A DNA stretch of 64,000 nucleotides from Pandoraea pnomenusa. Its GTDB lineage: Bacteria > Pseudomonadota > Gammaproteobacteria > Burkholderiales > Burkholderiaceae. Within the stretch, counting starts at the first letter, position 1. The number at the start of each line of letters is the position of its first letter. The stretch is taken from NCBI RefSeq assembly GCF_000767615.3, contig NZ_CP009553.3, positions 3,038,001 through 3,102,000 on the forward strand, given 5' to 3'. The notes below the pieces were generated by a model. It did not search any database, was not told the DNA's origin, and saw only the letters and a list, made by a program, of their open reading frames with translations. The position numbers and the translations under genes were made by a program. Positions 10,549-20,081 of this stretch are shown here, one piece after another.

Positions 10549-11624
10549 TCATGGCTGTGCGCAGAACACCCGTAGTTGACGCGGCACGGCCCTGAGCGCC
10601 GCGCCGTCGTGCGCGCCAAGCGCCTGCCAGCCGGCCCGCGTCAGCTCGGCCTCCCAAACGACGTTGCCGGGCGCGGCAAGCTCGACGCGCACAGTGCCTC
10701 CGAGCGGGATCGCGCGGCGCACCGCGACATCGATGCCCGGGCTGCGGTCGCTCGACGGCAGCAGCGCGAGGTCATGGGGGCGCACATAGGCGATCGCCCG
10801 TCCGTCGCGCGGGGTTGCAGGCAAATCCTGTACGGGCACCGTTACGCGATACGCCCCGGCGTCCGCGATGAAATCGCTCGTGCGCAGTTCGCCCGGCAGA
10901 CGATTCGCCGAACCGAGAAACTCGTAGACGAAGGCACTTCGCGGCGTGTCGTAGACGTCCTGCGGCGCGCCGATCTGCTCGATCGCGCCGCGATTCATCA
11001 GCACGATGCGGTCGGCCACGTCGAGCGCTTCTTCCTGATCGTGCGTGACGAAGATCGTGGTGATGTGCAGCTCGTCATGCAGCCGGCGCAGCCAGCTGCG
11101 CAATTCCTTGCGAACCTTGGCGTCGAGCGCGCCGAACGGCTCGTCGAGCAGCAACACCTTCGGCTCGACGGCCAGCGCGCGCGCGAGTGCGATGCGCTGG
11201 CGCTGCCCCCCGAGAGTTCCGCCGGGTAGTGATCGGCCAGCCAGTCGAGTTGCACCAGGCCGAGCAACTCATGCACCTTGCGGCGAATCTGCGTGTCCGG
11301 CAGCCGCTCGCGGCGTGACTTCACACGCAGCCCGAACGCCACGTTCTCGAACACCGTCATGTGGCGAAACAACGCGTAGTGCTGGAACACGAAACCGACT
11401 TCGCGCTCGCGGGTGCCCACTGACGCCACGTCCTCGCCGTTGAGCACCACGCGCCCCGCGTCGGCAAATTCCAGGCCCGCCACGATGCGCAGCAAGGTGG
11501 TCTTGCCGCATCCCGACGGCCCGAGCAGCGCGACCAGCTCGCCGGTGGGGAATTCGAGACTGACGTCGTCCAGCGCCGCGAATTCGCCGAAGCGCTTCGA
11601 AACATGTTGTACCTGAATGCTCAT
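10549..11624 (-). pseudogene. cysA: Sulfate ABC transporter ATPase CysA, frameshifted
   Basis: CysA powers sulfate/thiosulfate import through CysTW. From the ATG at 11624 the frame encodes Walker [10 protein letters not shown] (residues 35-43) and runs to the ABC signature at LSGG (137-140), where it shifts: a run of six G on the coding strand (bases 11206-11211) would need seven to read [14 protein letters not shown]. The rest of the protein, including Walker [12 protein letters not shown] and the regulatory C-terminus with VRPHD, continues intact in the next frame to 10549. One added base restores about 358 residues. As written, translation stops at 10998 after 208 residues and lacks Walker B. 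It could be a real mutation, a phase-variable tract or a homopolymer sequencing error. Confidence 0.85.
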
Positions 11625-11662
11625 CTGTCCTGCTCCTCGATGCGATGTCCGGGTGTTGCCAC

Positions 11663-12592
11663 TCAGGCCGACAAGGCGTCTTCGCGACGCGCCGCCTTGT
11701 CCTGCGCCAGCTTGCGCTCGGCCCACAGCTTCAATGCCAGCGTGGCCAGGGCGAGCAGCGCGAGCACCGACGCCGCCGCGAACGCGCCGACCGTGTGATA
11801 GTCGTTGTATTCGATCTCCACATGCAGCGGCAGCGTGTTCGTCTCGCCGCGAATGTGGCCGGAGACCACCGACACCGCACCGAACTCGCCCATGGCGCGC
11901 GCGTTGCAAAGGATCACGCCGTACAGCAACCCCCATTTGATCTTGGGCAGCGTCACGCGTGTGAACACCTGCCATCCGCTCGCCCCCAGCACGCGGGCGG
12001 CCTCCTCCTCCTCGCCGCCCTGCGCCTGCATCAGCGGAATCAGCTCGCGCGCAACGAACGGGAACGTGACGAACACCGTCGCCAGCACCAGTCCCGGGAG
12101 CGCGAAGACGATCTTCAGGTCGTGCGCCTCAAGGAAATCCCATAGCGGCCCCTGACGACCGAAGATCAGCAGAAACGTCATGCCGGCGATCACGGGCGAG
12201 ACCGAGAACGGCAAGTCGATGAGCGTGGTCAGCACGCTCTTGCCCCTGAAGTCGAAACGCGCGATCGCCCAGGAGGCCGCCACGCCGAACACCAGGTTCA
12301 GGGGCACGGCGATCGCCGCGATCGACAGCGTCAGGCGCATGGCGCCAAGCGCATCGTCGTTCGTCAGCCCCGCCCAGTACGCCGTCGCGCCCTTGCCCAG
12401 CGCGGTCACGAAGACCGACGCGAGCGGCAACACCAGAAACAGCGCGAAGAACACGAGCGCCACCGCGATGAGCAACACCTTGACGAGGGCGGGCTCGTCG
12501 GTCGGATCGGCCTTGCGCGTGTGTGCCGACCGCGGCATGGCGCGCGATATTGCGAGGGAATCGGACATGCTCTGGACGTTCTCCGAAGTCAT
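11663..12592 (-). CDS. cysW: Sulfate ABC transporter permease CysW
   Basis: CysW is one of the two inner-membrane permeases of the sulfate/thiosulfate importer. About 309 residues with six predicted membrane segments and the binding-protein-dependent permease motif that contacts the ATPase ([22 protein letters not shown]). The start overlaps the cysT stop codon (ATGA), indicating translational coupling; a later ATG (MSDSLAIS) is also possible. The same frame stays open through cysT, but that upstream part has no transporter features and is a shadow frame. Followed after about 40 bases by cysA. Confidence 0.95.
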   Translation of the reverse strand: MTSENVQSMSDSLAISRAMPRSAHTRKADPTDEPALVKVLLIAVALVFFALFLVLPLASVFVTALGKGATAYWAGLTNDDALGAMRLTLSIAAIAVPLNLVFGVAASWAIARFDFRGKSVLTTLIDLPFSVSPVIAGMTFLLIFGRQGPLWDFLEAHDLKIVFALPGLVLATVFVTFPFVARELIPLMQAQGGEEEEAARVLGASGWQVFTRVTLPKIKWGLLYGVILCNARAMGEFGAVSVVSGHIRGETNTLPLHVEIEYNDYHTVGAFAAASVLALLALATLALKLWAERKLAQDKAARREDALSA

Positions 12593-13452
12593 GCGCCGCC
12601 GACGCGGCGTCCCGAATGACGGCGTTGCAGCCACCATTGCAGGGTATTGATCAGAAGCAGCAATACGAACGAGATCGCCAGCATCACCACGGCCAGCGCG
12701 GCAGCGCCCGCATAGTCGAATTGCTCGAGCTTGGTGACGATGAGCAGCGACGTGATTTCCGAAACCATCGGGATGTTGCCCGCGATGAAAATCACCGAGC
12801 CATACTCGCCAACGGCGCGCGCGAAGGCCAGCGCGAAACCGGTCAGCAAGGCGGGCAGCACCGCCGGCAGGATCACGCGACGCAACGTTTGCCAACGCGT
12901 GGCGCCCAGGCACGCGGCCGCCTCCTCCTGTTCGCGCTCGAACGCTTCGAGCACCGGTTGGAGCGTACGCACCACGAACGGCAGCCCGATGAACGTGAGC
13001 GCCACGAAGATGCCCAGCGGCGTGAACGCGATCCTGATGCCGAGCGGCTCGAACCAGCGTCCGATCCAGCCGTTGGGGGCATAAATTGCGGCCAGTACGA
13101 TACCGGCCACGGACGTCGGCAGCGCGAACGGCAGGTCGACCAATGCATCGACGAAGCGCTTGCCGGGAAAGGTGTAACGCACCAATACCCATGCCAGGAC
13201 GAAGCCGAACACGGCGTTGAGCACGGCAGCCGCGAGCGAGATGCCGAACGTGAGGCGGTACGACGCCAGCACGCGCGGCGAGCTCACGGCGGCCACGAAA
13301 CTCGCCGCGTCGAGCGAACTCGCCTTGACGAAGATCATCAGCAACGGCACCAGCACCACGAGGCTCAGATATGCCACGGTGTAGCCCATCGTCAGGCCGA
13401 AGCCGGGCAAGGCGCTGGGCTTTCGCCAAACCGGAAACCATGCGGTACTCAT
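12589..13452 (-). CDS. cysT: Sulfate ABC transporter permease CysT
   Basis: CysT (also called CysU) forms the transport channel with CysW. The 287-residue protein has six predicted membrane helices and the permease coupling motif EEAAACLGATRWQTLRRVILP near residue 185. The N-terminus MSTAWFPVWRKPSALPGFGLTMGYT is typical of the family. Its stop overlaps the cysW start, and it begins 27 bases after the sbp stop, so the genes form a single transcription unit. Confidence 0.95.
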   Translation of the reverse strand: MSTAWFPVWRKPSALPGFGLTMGYTVAYLSLVVLVPLLMIFVKASSLDAASFVAAVSSPRVLASYRLTFGISLAAAVLNAVFGFVLAWVLVRYTFPGKRFVDALVDLPFALPTSVAGIVLAAIYAPNGWIGRWFEPLGIRIAFTPLGIFVALTFIGLPFVVRTLQPVLEAFEREQEEAAACLGATRWQTLRRVILPAVLPALLTGFALAFARAVGEYGSVIFIAGNIPMVSEITSLLIVTKLEQFDYAGAAALAVVMLAISFVLLLLINTLQWWLQRRHSGRRVGGA

Positions 13453-13479
13453 GCGAGGATCCTCAAGCGCGCGCGTCGC

Positions 13480-14511
13480 TCACTTCTTGGTGTAGATCTG
13501 GTCGAAGATGCCGCCGTCGGCAAAATGCTTCGCCTGCGTCTTCGTCCAGCCGCCCAGGTCGGCGTCGACGGTGTAGAGCCGCAGCTTCGGATACTGCGCC
13601 TCGTACTTCCTTGCGATTTCCGGTGAACGCGGACGATAGAAGTGTCTGGCGGCAATCTCCTGCCCCTGCGCAGAGTAGAGCCACTGCAGATACGCCTCGG
13701 CGACCTTGCGGGTACCGTGCTTGTCCACGTTCCTGTCGACCACGGCGACCGGCGGTTCGGTCAGAATCGACGACGACGGCACGACGATGTCGAACTTGTC
13801 CGGGCCAAGATCCTTCACCGAGAGCAGTGCCTCGTTCTCCCACGCGATCAGCACGTCGCCGATACCGCGCTCGACAAAGGTGGTCGTGGCGCCGCGCGCG
13901 CCCGAATCGAGCACGCCGACATTCTTGTAGAGCGCCTTGACGAAGTCCTGCGCCTTCTGCTCGTTGCCGCCCGGCTGCTTGAGGGCGTAGAGCCACGCGG
14001 CGAGGTAGTTCCAGCGCGCGCCGGCCGACGTCTTGGGGTTCGGCGTGACAACGCTGATGCCCGGCTTGACGAGATCGCCCCAATCCTTGATCTGCTTGGG
14101 ATTGCCCTTGCGCACGAGCAGCACGATGGTCGACGTGTAGGGCGTGGCGTTGTCGGGCAAGCGCTTCTGCCAGTCCTTGCCCACCAGTCCGGCCTGCGCC
14201 AGTTCATCGATGTCGGCCGAAATGCCGAGCGTGACTACGTCGGCCGGTGCGCCGTCGAGCACGGTGCGGGCCTGCTTGCCCGAGCCCCCGTGCGACGCCT
14301 TGACCGTGACCGTGTCGCCGGTGGCCTGCTTGTAATGGGCTTCGAATGCCTTGTTGTAGTCCGCGTAAAGCTCGCGCGTCGGGTCATACGATACGTTGAG
14401 CAGCGAGAGACTCGCCGCATGCGCCTGCACCGTCATCGTCGCGGCAAGCGCCAGTGCGCCCATCGCGACTGCCAGCCTGTTAGCTTTCCATCCCCGTGCT
14501 GCATTGCTCAT
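13480..14511 (-). CDS. sbp: Periplasmic sulfate-binding protein
   Basis: Captures sulfate in the periplasm and delivers it to CysTWA. The 343-residue product has a Sec signal peptide (basic start, hydrophobic [16 protein letters not shown], cleavage near AHA-AS), then the mature N-terminus [13 protein letters not shown] and [16 protein letters not shown], typical of the Sbp/CysP family. I chose the ATG at 14511 because AAGGAG lies eight bases before it at 14520-14525; an in-frame GTG at 14520 overlaps that site. First gene of the cys operon. Confidence 0.95.
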   Translation of the reverse strand: MSNAARGWKANRLAVAMGALALAATMTVQAHAASLSLLNVSYDPTRELYADYNKAFEAHYKQATGDTVTVKASHGGSGKQARTVLDGAPADVVTLGISADIDELAQAGLVGKDWQKRLPDNATPYTSTIVLLVRKGNPKQIKDWGDLVKPGISVVTPNPKTSAGARWNYLAAWLYALKQPGGNEQKAQDFVKALYKNVGVLDSGARGATTTFVERGIGDVLIAWENEALLSVKDLGPDKFDIVVPSSSILTEPPVAVVDRNVDKHGTRKVAEAYLQWLYSAQGQEIAARHFYRPRSPEIARKYEAQYPKLRLYTVDADLGGWTKTQAKHFADGGIFDQIYTKK

Positions 14512-14520
14512 GACTTGCAC

Positions 14521-14640
14521 TCCTTGTTTGCTTCTCGTGTGTAGGAGGCCAGTCTATGAGGGCGTCTAAATAATTAAAAATAATATTTTTGCTTTTGTTT
14601 ATACCGGAATATGGATTAGAGATTTTGTGCTGAAGACGAT
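14521..14640 (-). promoter_or_regulatory. AT-rich upstream region of the sulfate operon
   Basis: Bases from about 14560 to 14630 are strikingly AT-rich in an otherwise GC-rich window (A/T runs such as ATTATTTTTAATTATTT on the minus strand). This resembles CysB-activated promoters, which are AT-rich and have poor -35 boxes. I could not define an exact CysB site. The remainder of the sbp-lexA interval carries the lexA control region. Confidence 0.5.
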
Positions 14641-14750
14641 CGCCACGCGGGGCGCATGGCGTTGGGGAACGGCGCAATCGGTGGGAGAGATGGCAAAAGC
14701 GCACGAACCTCATGCACTACATGAAGTTTTCCCTTGCCTTTTTGCAAACA

Positions 14751-14766
14751 CTGTACAAAAATACAG
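14751..14766 (+). promoter_or_regulatory. SOS box 1 of lexA
   Basis: CTGTACAAAAATACAG matches the LexA consensus CTGT-N8-ACAG exactly, 28 bases before the lexA start codon. LexA binding here would repress lexA itself. Confidence 0.9.
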
Positions 14767-14770
14767 CCAC

Positions 14771-14786
14771 CTGTGCTTCCATACAG
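14771..14786 (+). promoter_or_regulatory. SOS box 2 of lexA
   Basis: CTGTGCTTCCATACAG also keeps the outer CTGT-N8-ACAG exactly and starts 20 bases after the first box. Two sites spaced about two helical turns apart allow cooperative binding and tight autoregulation, as known for E. coli lexA. It ends seven bases before the ATG, so it also overlaps the ribosome-binding region. Confidence 0.85.
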
Positions 14787-14793
14787 TGATGCC

Positions 14794-15447
14794 ATGATCA
14801 AACTTACCGCCCGTCAACAGCAGGTCTACGAACTGGTTCAGCAAGCCATCGAGCGCACCGGCTTTCCGCCAACGCGTGCGGAGATTGCCGCCGAACTCGG
14901 CTTCTCTTCCGCCAACGCCGCGGAGGAGCACCTGCGGGCATTGGCGCGCAAAGGCGTGATCGAACTGGCCGCCGGTCAATCGCGCGGCATCCGCCTCAAG
15001 CGTCTGGACGAAGCCGGCGGTTCGCATCAGTTCACGTTGCCGCACATGGGCCTGATGCAACTGTCGCTGCCGCTCGTGGGTCGAGTCGCGGCGGGTAGCC
15101 CGATTCTGGCGCAGGAGCACATCGAGCGCAATTTCCAGTGCGATCCGAACATGTTCGCGCGCCAGCCCGACTACCTGCTGAAGGTGCGCGGGATGTCGAT
15201 GCGCGACGCCGGCATTCTCGACGGCGATCTGCTGGCCGTGCAGAAGGCGGCCGACGCCCGTGAGGGACAGATCGTGGTGGCGCGTATCGGCGACGACGTC
15301 ACCGTCAAACGTTTCCATCGCGTGCCTGGCGGTGTCGAGTTGATTGCCGAGAACCCCGACTTCGAGAATATCAACGTCGACGAAGGCAGCGGCGACTTTG
15401 CGCTGGAAGGCATTGCGGTCGGCCTGATTCGCAGCAACGACCTCTAA
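14794..15447 (+). CDS. lexA: LexA repressor
   Basis: SOS repressor that self-cleaves when RecA filaments form. The 217-residue protein has the N-terminal winged helix ([22 protein letters not shown]...[17 protein letters not shown]) and the S24 peptidase domain with cleavage bond Ala100-Gly101 (GRVAAGSP), catalytic Ser135 (RGMSMRDAG) and Lys172 (VTVKRF). I chose the ATG at 14794 because it gives the standard [10 protein letters not shown] start; the longer frame upstream runs through the two SOS boxes. The divergent neighbour is the sulfate operon. Confidence 0.98.
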   Translation: MIKLTARQQQVYELVQQAIERTGFPPTRAEIAAELGFSSANAAEEHLRALARKGVIELAAGQSRGIRLKRLDEAGGSHQFTLPHMGLMQLSLPLVGRVAAGSPILAQEHIERNFQCDPNMFARQPDYLLKVRGMSMRDAGILDGDLLAVQKAADAREGQIVVARIGDDVTVKRFHRVPGGVELIAENPDFENINVDEGSGDFALEGIAVGLIRSNDL

Positions 15448-15616
15448 GCGCGATCACGGGATCGGCGTTACCTGACGCCGCCCCCGACTCCCAGAAGACT
15501 TTGCTTTTCCGACTGCGCCGGGCTGGGTCCGGCGCCCGTGTCCTGCTGCGCTCGCGATTCGTCAAAACCGCGGCAGGACGCGCCCCTCAGACCCACATTG
15601 GAAGAAGGATTGCATC

Positions 15617-16036
15617 ATGGCTCGACTCTTTGGTTTGCTGCGTACGTCGTTTGGTCAACCGCGCGTTCGTGCGACATCGCAGACCCGGTTGTCGGCGGTC
15701 TACGGCCTCTCCGCACTCTCCGGCCCCTACGCTTCGGCACCCGCCATCGCCCGTTCCTACACCGTGCCTGCCCGAACGCGCACGACCGCCCTGCCCCGCA
15801 CGCTCGTGGCGGCGACGTCGTCCGCAACACGTCGCACCTGCCCTGCGGGCAAGGCCGCCAAGGCATCGCGCGACGTGCGCGAGTTGCCGCGGCGCGATCT
15901 CGCCGCATCGGCCGAAGCCCACGATGTCCGCGTGTACCGCGACGTGTCGCATATCGTGATGGTCGGCAGCATCGCCGATATCTGCCGCAAACTCGATCAG
16001 GCCGTGGGCGAGCAATTCTGTCAGGCCGCCGTGTGA
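15617..16036 (+). CDS. Small hypothetical protein downstream of lexA
   Basis: A 139-residue basic protein that I do not recognise. The first 90 residues are rich in Ala, Arg, Thr and Ser and probably disordered. The last 40 (VRVYRDVSHIVMVGSIADICRKLDQAV) look like a short folded alpha/beta unit. An AGAAGGAT ribosome site sits just before the ATG, supporting translation. It lies 169 bases after lexA on the same strand and might be co-transcribed and SOS-induced, but no SOS box lies directly before it. Its codon use resembles that of its neighbours. Confidence 0.55.
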   Translation: MARLFGLLRTSFGQPRVRATSQTRLSAVYGLSALSGPYASAPAIARSYTVPARTRTTALPRTLVAATSSATRRTCPAGKAAKASRDVRELPRRDLAASAEAHDVRVYRDVSHIVMVGSIADICRKLDQAVGEQFCQAAV

Positions 16037-16067
16037 CGCATCACCCCGGCGAGCGCGGTGCTGCCCG

Positions 16068-17180
16068 CTATTGCCCGAGGTCGCGCAACGGATGGTCCGC
16101 GCCTTGGCGCTCGCCGTCGAAAAATCGCGCGATGTCCGCGGGCTTCACGTCCTCGATGCGCTCATGCTGCCAGCGCGGCTTGTGATCCTTGTCGACGACC
16201 ATCGCGCGGATCCCTTCCACACCCTCGGCCCCGCTGCGGCCGTCGAGGTTGAAGACACTACGCATCATCAACCACTCTTCTCGCAAATCGTCCGCCAGCG
16301 GCATATGTCGTGCGCGGCGAACTTGCTCGAGCGTCACGCATACCATCAGCGGCGAACGTTTGGCGCGCAACAGGTCTTCCGTTTCCTGCGCCCAGCCAGA
16401 ATACTCGCAGCGCGCCTCGCGCTGGAGCGATTTCAGTATTGTCGGCATGTCGGCCAGACCGAAGTGGCTGTCGATGACATCGCGCAACGGGGCGAGCTTG
16501 CCCGGTGCGAGCCCCGCGGGCGGCAGGCTTTCACGCACGAACGTGCGAGCCGCATCGAGTACGGCGTCGCTGTCGCCCCATGCCCCGTTCGCCAACCGGT
16601 CACACAACACAGGCAGCAACGCGCGCGGCAGCACGACATCGGCCAGACCGATTTCGCAGGCATCGACGGCGCCGAATACGATCCCCGTGGTACCGAGATA
16701 CTCCCCGAGATGACCGGCGAGATTCGCGAGGAAGTAGCCTCCGCCGACATCGGGAAACAGGCCGATCGCCGTTTCCGGCATTGCCATGCGCGTGGCCTCG
16801 GTCACGATACGCAGTGCGGCCCCTTGCGAGATTCCCATGCCACCGCCCATCACCACACCGTCCATCAGCGCGATATACGGTTTGGGATAGGTGGCGATTG
16901 CGTAGTTCAGCCGGTATTCGTCGGTGAAGAAGTCCATGATGTCGGTACGACCCGCGCTCACGGCTTCGTGGAAGTAGCGAATGTCGCCGCCCGCGCACAA
17001 ACCCTTTTCGCCCTCCCCTTGCAGGACGACACCCAGCACCTTTGGGTCGTCGCGCCAGGCGTCGAGTGCCGACGCCATCGCCCGAATCATGTCGTGCGAC
17101 AACGCATTGAGCGCCTTCGGGCGAGTCAGGGTGATGAAGCCGATACGGCCACGGATTTCGGTGCGAATGAATTCGGTCAT
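16068..17180 (-). CDS. 3-hydroxyisobutyryl-CoA hydrolase (crotonase family)
   Basis: Probable valine-degradation enzyme that hydrolyses 3-hydroxyisobutyryl-CoA. The 370-residue protein has the crotonase oxyanion-hole motifs GLCAGGDIRYFHEA and MDGVVMGGGMGIS, followed by ETAIGLFPDVGGGYFLANL, which marks the HIBYL-CoA hydrolase subgroup; the length also fits that group (350-380), exceeding plain enoyl-CoA hydratases (about 260). I chose the ATG at 17180 (MTEFIRTEIRGRIGFITL); the longer upstream frame crosses the typA terminator. Transcribed alone downstream of typA. Confidence 0.9.
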   Translation of the reverse strand: MTEFIRTEIRGRIGFITLTRPKALNALSHDMIRAMASALDAWRDDPKVLGVVLQGEGEKGLCAGGDIRYFHEAVSAGRTDIMDFFTDEYRLNYAIATYPKPYIALMDGVVMGGGMGISQGAALRIVTEATRMAMPETAIGLFPDVGGGYFLANLAGHLGEYLGTTGIVFGAVDACEIGLADVVLPRALLPVLCDRLANGAWGDSDAVLDAARTFVRESLPPAGLAPGKLAPLRDVIDSHFGLADMPTILKSLQREARCEYSGWAQETEDLLRAKRSPLMVCVTLEQVRRARHMPLADDLREEWLMMRSVFNLDGRSGAEGVEGIRAMVVDKDHKPRWQHERIEDVKPADIARFFDGERQGADHPLRDLGQ

Positions 17181-17220
17181 GTCGGGGGCGGATGCTTCGA
17201 AAACGTCAAAGTGGGATGCG

Positions 17221-17252
17221 AAAAAAAAGCCGGCGCTAGGCACCGGCTTTCT
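17221..17252 (-). terminator. Terminator of typA
   Basis: On the minus strand AAAGCCGG, a nine-base loop and CCGGCTTT are followed by a run of at least eight T. It lies about 70 bases past the typA stop and separates typA from the downstream acyl-CoA hydrolase gene. Confidence 0.9.
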
Positions 17253-17319
17253 TTCCAACTGACTGGCGTCGCTACGCGGCGGACCCGGGTCTGCCGCACA
17301 CCGAAACCATCGCCGGCTT

Positions 17320-19143
17320 TTACTTCTCTTCGCGCGACGCACGCTTACGCTCGTGCTCCTTGAGGAAGCGCTTGCGCAGACGGATCGTTTGCGGCGTGAC
17401 CTCGACCAGCTCGTCGTCGTCGATGAATTCGACGGCGTATTCGAGGCTCATGGCGATCGGCGGCACCAGGCGCACGGCTTCGTCGGTACCCGACGCGCGC
17501 ACGTTCGTGAGCTGCTTGCCCTTGATCGGATTGACCACGAGGTCGTTGTCGCGGCTGTGAATACCGATGATCATGCCTTCGTACAGCGCGTCGCCCGGCG
17601 ACACGAACATACGACCGCGGTCCTGCAGCTTCCACAGCGCATAGGCCACGGCAGCGCCATCGTCCTGCGAGATCAGCACGCCGTTGCGACGCTCGCCCAG
17701 CGAACCATCCTTGAGCGGAGCGTAGGCGTCGAAAATGTGGCTCATCAGGCCCGTGCCACGGGTCATCGACAGGAAGTCGCCCTGGAAGCCAATCAGGCCA
17801 CGTGCCGGGATGCGGTATTCAAGGCGGGTACGGCCGCGGCCGTCCGACACCATGTCCAGCATTTCCCCCTTGCGACGGCCGATTTCTTCCATGACCGCGC
17901 CCTGGTGTTCATCTTCCAGATCGATGGTCAGCATTTCGTACGGCTCATGCTTCACGCCGTCGATTTCCTTGAGCACCACACGCGGACGCGACACGGCCAG
18001 TTCGTAGCCCTCGCGACGCATGTTCTCGATCAGAATCGTCAGGTGCAGCTCGCCACGGCCCGACACTTCGAAGACGGAATCCTCGTCCGTGTCCTTCACG
18101 CGCAGCGCCACGTTGTGGTTCAGTTCCTTGTCCAGGCGATCGCGAATCTGACGGCTCGTCACGAACTTGCCTTCGCGGCCGGCCAGCGGCGACGTGTTCA
18201 CGCAGAAGTTCATCGTGAGCGTCGGCTCGTCGACGGTCAGCAGCGGCAGTGCTTCGGGCGTATCCACGTCGCAGATCGTGGCGCCGATGCCCACGTCTTC
18301 GATACCGTTGATCAGCACGATGTCGCCGGCTTCCGCGCCGTCTTCCGACATCACGCGCTCCAGCCCCTTGAAGGTCAGCACCTGGTTGATCTTGCGCTTG
18401 AGAATTTCGCCGTCCGGGCCCGAGCGCATCACCACTTGCTGGCCCGGCTTGATGCGGCCGCGCGTGATGCGACCGATACCGATACGGCCGACGAACGTCG
18501 AATAGTCGAGCGAGCTGATCTGCAGTTGCAGCGGCGCGTCCGGATCGGCGTCGCGCACGGGCACATGTTCGAGGATCGCGTCGAACAGCGGCTTCATCGT
18601 GCCCTCGCGCACATTCGAATCGAGGCTCGCGAAGCCGTTCAGGGCCGAGGCGTACACCACCGGGAAATCGAGCTGCTCGTTCGTGGCGCCGAGCTTGTCC
18701 ATCAGGTCGAAGGTCTGGTCGATGACCCAGTCCGGACGAGCGCCCGGACGGTCGATCTTGTTGACCACGACGATCGGCTTCAGGCCAAGGCCCAGGGCCT
18801 TGCGCGTGACGAAGCGCGTTTGCGGCATCGGGCCTTCGACGGCGTCGACCACCAGCAGCACGCTGTCGACCATCGAGAGCACGCGCTCGACTTCACCGCC
18901 GAAGTCCGCGTGTCCCGGCGTATCGACGATGTTGATGTGGGTGCCTTCGTACTCGACGGCACAGTTCTTGGCGAGGATCGTGATGCCGCGCTCTTTTTCA
19001 ATGTCGTTCGAGTCCATCACGCGTTCAGCGACTTGCTGGTTTTCGCGGAAGGTGCCCGACTGGCGCAGCAACTGGTCGACGAGCGTGGTTTTGCCGTGGT
19101 CGACGTGCGCGATGATGGCGATATTACGGAGAGCGCGGGTCAT
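17320..19143 (-). CDS. typA: Ribosome-associated GTPase TypA/BipA
   Basis: Translational GTPase that binds the 70S ribosome and aids large-subunit assembly and stress adaptation. The 607-residue protein shows G1 AHVDHGKTT (residues 12-20), G2 around RGITILAK, G3 DTPGHADF and G4 NKID, then the elongation-factor-like domains and the BipA-specific C-terminal domain ([20 protein letters not shown]...[14 protein letters not shown]). Length matches the family. Transcribed alone, with the marR efflux operon divergent. Confidence 0.98.
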   Translation of the reverse strand: MTRALRNIAIIAHVDHGKTTLVDQLLRQSGTFRENQQVAERVMDSNDIEKERGITILAKNCAVEYEGTHINIVDTPGHADFGGEVERVLSMVDSVLLVVDAVEGPMPQTRFVTRKALGLGLKPIVVVNKIDRPGARPDWVIDQTFDLMDKLGATNEQLDFPVVYASALNGFASLDSNVREGTMKPLFDAILEHVPVRDADPDAPLQLQISSLDYSTFVGRIGIGRITRGRIKPGQQVVMRSGPDGEILKRKINQVLTFKGLERVMSEDGAEAGDIVLINGIEDVGIGATICDVDTPEALPLLTVDEPTLTMNFCVNTSPLAGREGKFVTSRQIRDRLDKELNHNVALRVKDTDEDSVFEVSGRGELHLTILIENMRREGYELAVSRPRVVLKEIDGVKHEPYEMLTIDLEDEHQGAVMEEIGRRKGEMLDMVSDGRGRTRLEYRIPARGLIGFQGDFLSMTRGTGLMSHIFDAYAPLKDGSLGERRNGVLISQDDGAAVAYALWKLQDRGRMFVSPGDALYEGMIIGIHSRDNDLVVNPIKGKQLTNVRASGTDEAVRLVPPIAMSLEYAVEFIDDDELVEVTPQTIRLRKRFLKEHERKRASREEK

Positions 19144-19371
19144 GAAGAAGGTGCTCGAAAAAGCCTTTGGAGAATCCGCGATTCTACCACTTGCGCATGT
19201 CCGGCGTCATGGCCTTTCTGCGATGCAACAACGCGCGGCGTCGCCGGCGGTCACGGCGTCCCGAAATCCATGCGGCCGTCCCGGCTCGCCGCCGCCCCCC
19301 CTCGAACCGGGCCCGGGCTGCCGCCATGCAGCATCCGGCATCTTTCCCTCTGATCCGGCCACAATATTTGC

Positions 19372-19387
19372 CTAGTCAACTATTGCA
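19372..19387. promoter_or_regulatory. Operator-like repeat, copy 1
   Basis: CTAGTCAACTATTGCA, identical to the copy at 19426-19441. Its core TAGTCAACTA is a near palindrome (TAGT-N2-ACTA), the kind of site bound by MarR dimers. It lies just upstream of the predicted marR -35 region. The rest of the 19144-19371 interval upstream of typA shows no gene. Confidence 0.7.
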
Positions 19388-19392
19388 TTGAC

Positions 19393-19420
19393 TTGCAATT
19401 TATTAAGTGAACGCTATAAT
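19393..19420 (+). promoter_or_regulatory. Predicted marR efflux operon promoter
   Basis: TTGCAA (19393-19398), a 16-base spacer and a consensus TATAAT (19415-19420). A second possible -35, TTGACT at 19388, is too far away (21 bases). The promoter sits between the two operator-like repeats. Confidence 0.65.
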
Positions 19421-19425
19421 CGTGA

Positions 19426-19441
19426 CTAGTCAACTATTGCA
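19426..19441. promoter_or_regulatory. Operator-like repeat, copy 2
   Basis: The second copy of CTAGTCAACTATTGCA, 54 bases after the first. It begins six bases after the -10 box and so covers the probable transcription start. A repressor bound here would block initiation. Confidence 0.7.
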
Positions 19442-19453
19442 GCAACACGAAAC

Positions 19454-19963
19454 ATGTCCGAACCGCCCGTCTCCGTTTCCCCGACCGCGCCGACGTCGCA
19501 GCCCGACGCGCCGCACGGCGATCCCCCGCGCAACGCCTACGACATCGACGATTCCCTCGGGTATCTGGTCGCCCGCGTGCGTCAGTTGATTCTCGCGGAA
19601 TTGACCAAGGAGACGTCGCAATACGGGTTGACGAGCACCCAGGCGACCATGCTGTACAAGGTCGCCACCGGCAAGAGCAAGACGGCGGCCGACCTGGCGC
19701 GCGATTACTGCATCGACGCGAGCGCCGTGACCCGGTTGCTCGACAGGCTCGAGGCGCACGGCCTGCTCGAGCGCGAGCGCAGCAAGATGGATCGGCGCAC
19801 GGTGAACCTGAGCGCCACCGAAGCCGGCCATGCGATGGCCGACCGCATGCCGGACATCTTCGTGCGCGCCGCCGATCATCTGTTGCAGGGCTTTACCCCG
19901 GAAGAAGTAGGATTTCTGAAGAGCTTGCTGCGACGCGTGATCGTCAACGGCGAAGCCGGATGA
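19454..19963 (+). CDS. MarR-family repressor of the efflux operon
   Basis: A 169-residue winged-helix regulator. After a Pro/Thr-rich 25-residue leader come the MarR dimerisation helix (LGYLVARVRQLILAELTKET), the recognition region (KTAADLARDYCIDASAVTRLLDRLEAHGLLERERSKMDRR) and the wing DRRTVNLSATEAGHAM. It is the first gene of the operon that continues with an outer-membrane factor, emrA and emrB. By analogy with EmrR it should repress the operon until a hydrophobic or phenolic ligand binds. Confidence 0.93.
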   Translation: MSEPPVSVSPTAPTSQPDAPHGDPPRNAYDIDDSLGYLVARVRQLILAELTKETSQYGLTSTQATMLYKVATGKSKTAADLARDYCIDASAVTRLLDRLEAHGLLERERSKMDRRTVNLSATEAGHAMADRMPDIFVRAADHLLQGFTPEEVGFLKSLLRRVIVNGEAG

Positions 19964-20081
19964 CGACGCGTCCGCGCCAACGCCTCAAGAAAAGCATGCC
20001 GAGTCCACGGTTTCACGCGCTCGTGCCGGCCCGAATTCCCGATCAATGTCAGTAGAAGACTTCACTCGTAAAGGTTTTGCG

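Noticed and set aside
11200..11216. Programmed ribosomal frameshifting in cysA
   Set aside because: No downstream pseudoknot or internal Shine-Dalgarno was noticed at the G run, and the CysA family is normally read in a single frame.
11663..13441. A 592-codon frame that could be read as a fused CysT-CysW
   Set aside because: Only its last 309 residues are CysW; the first part is an out-of-frame reading of cysT, and cysT itself is intact in its own frame.
17353..19353. A 666-codon open frame opposite typA
   Set aside because: Antisense shadow of typA, rich in His, Arg and Val, without any recognisable fold.
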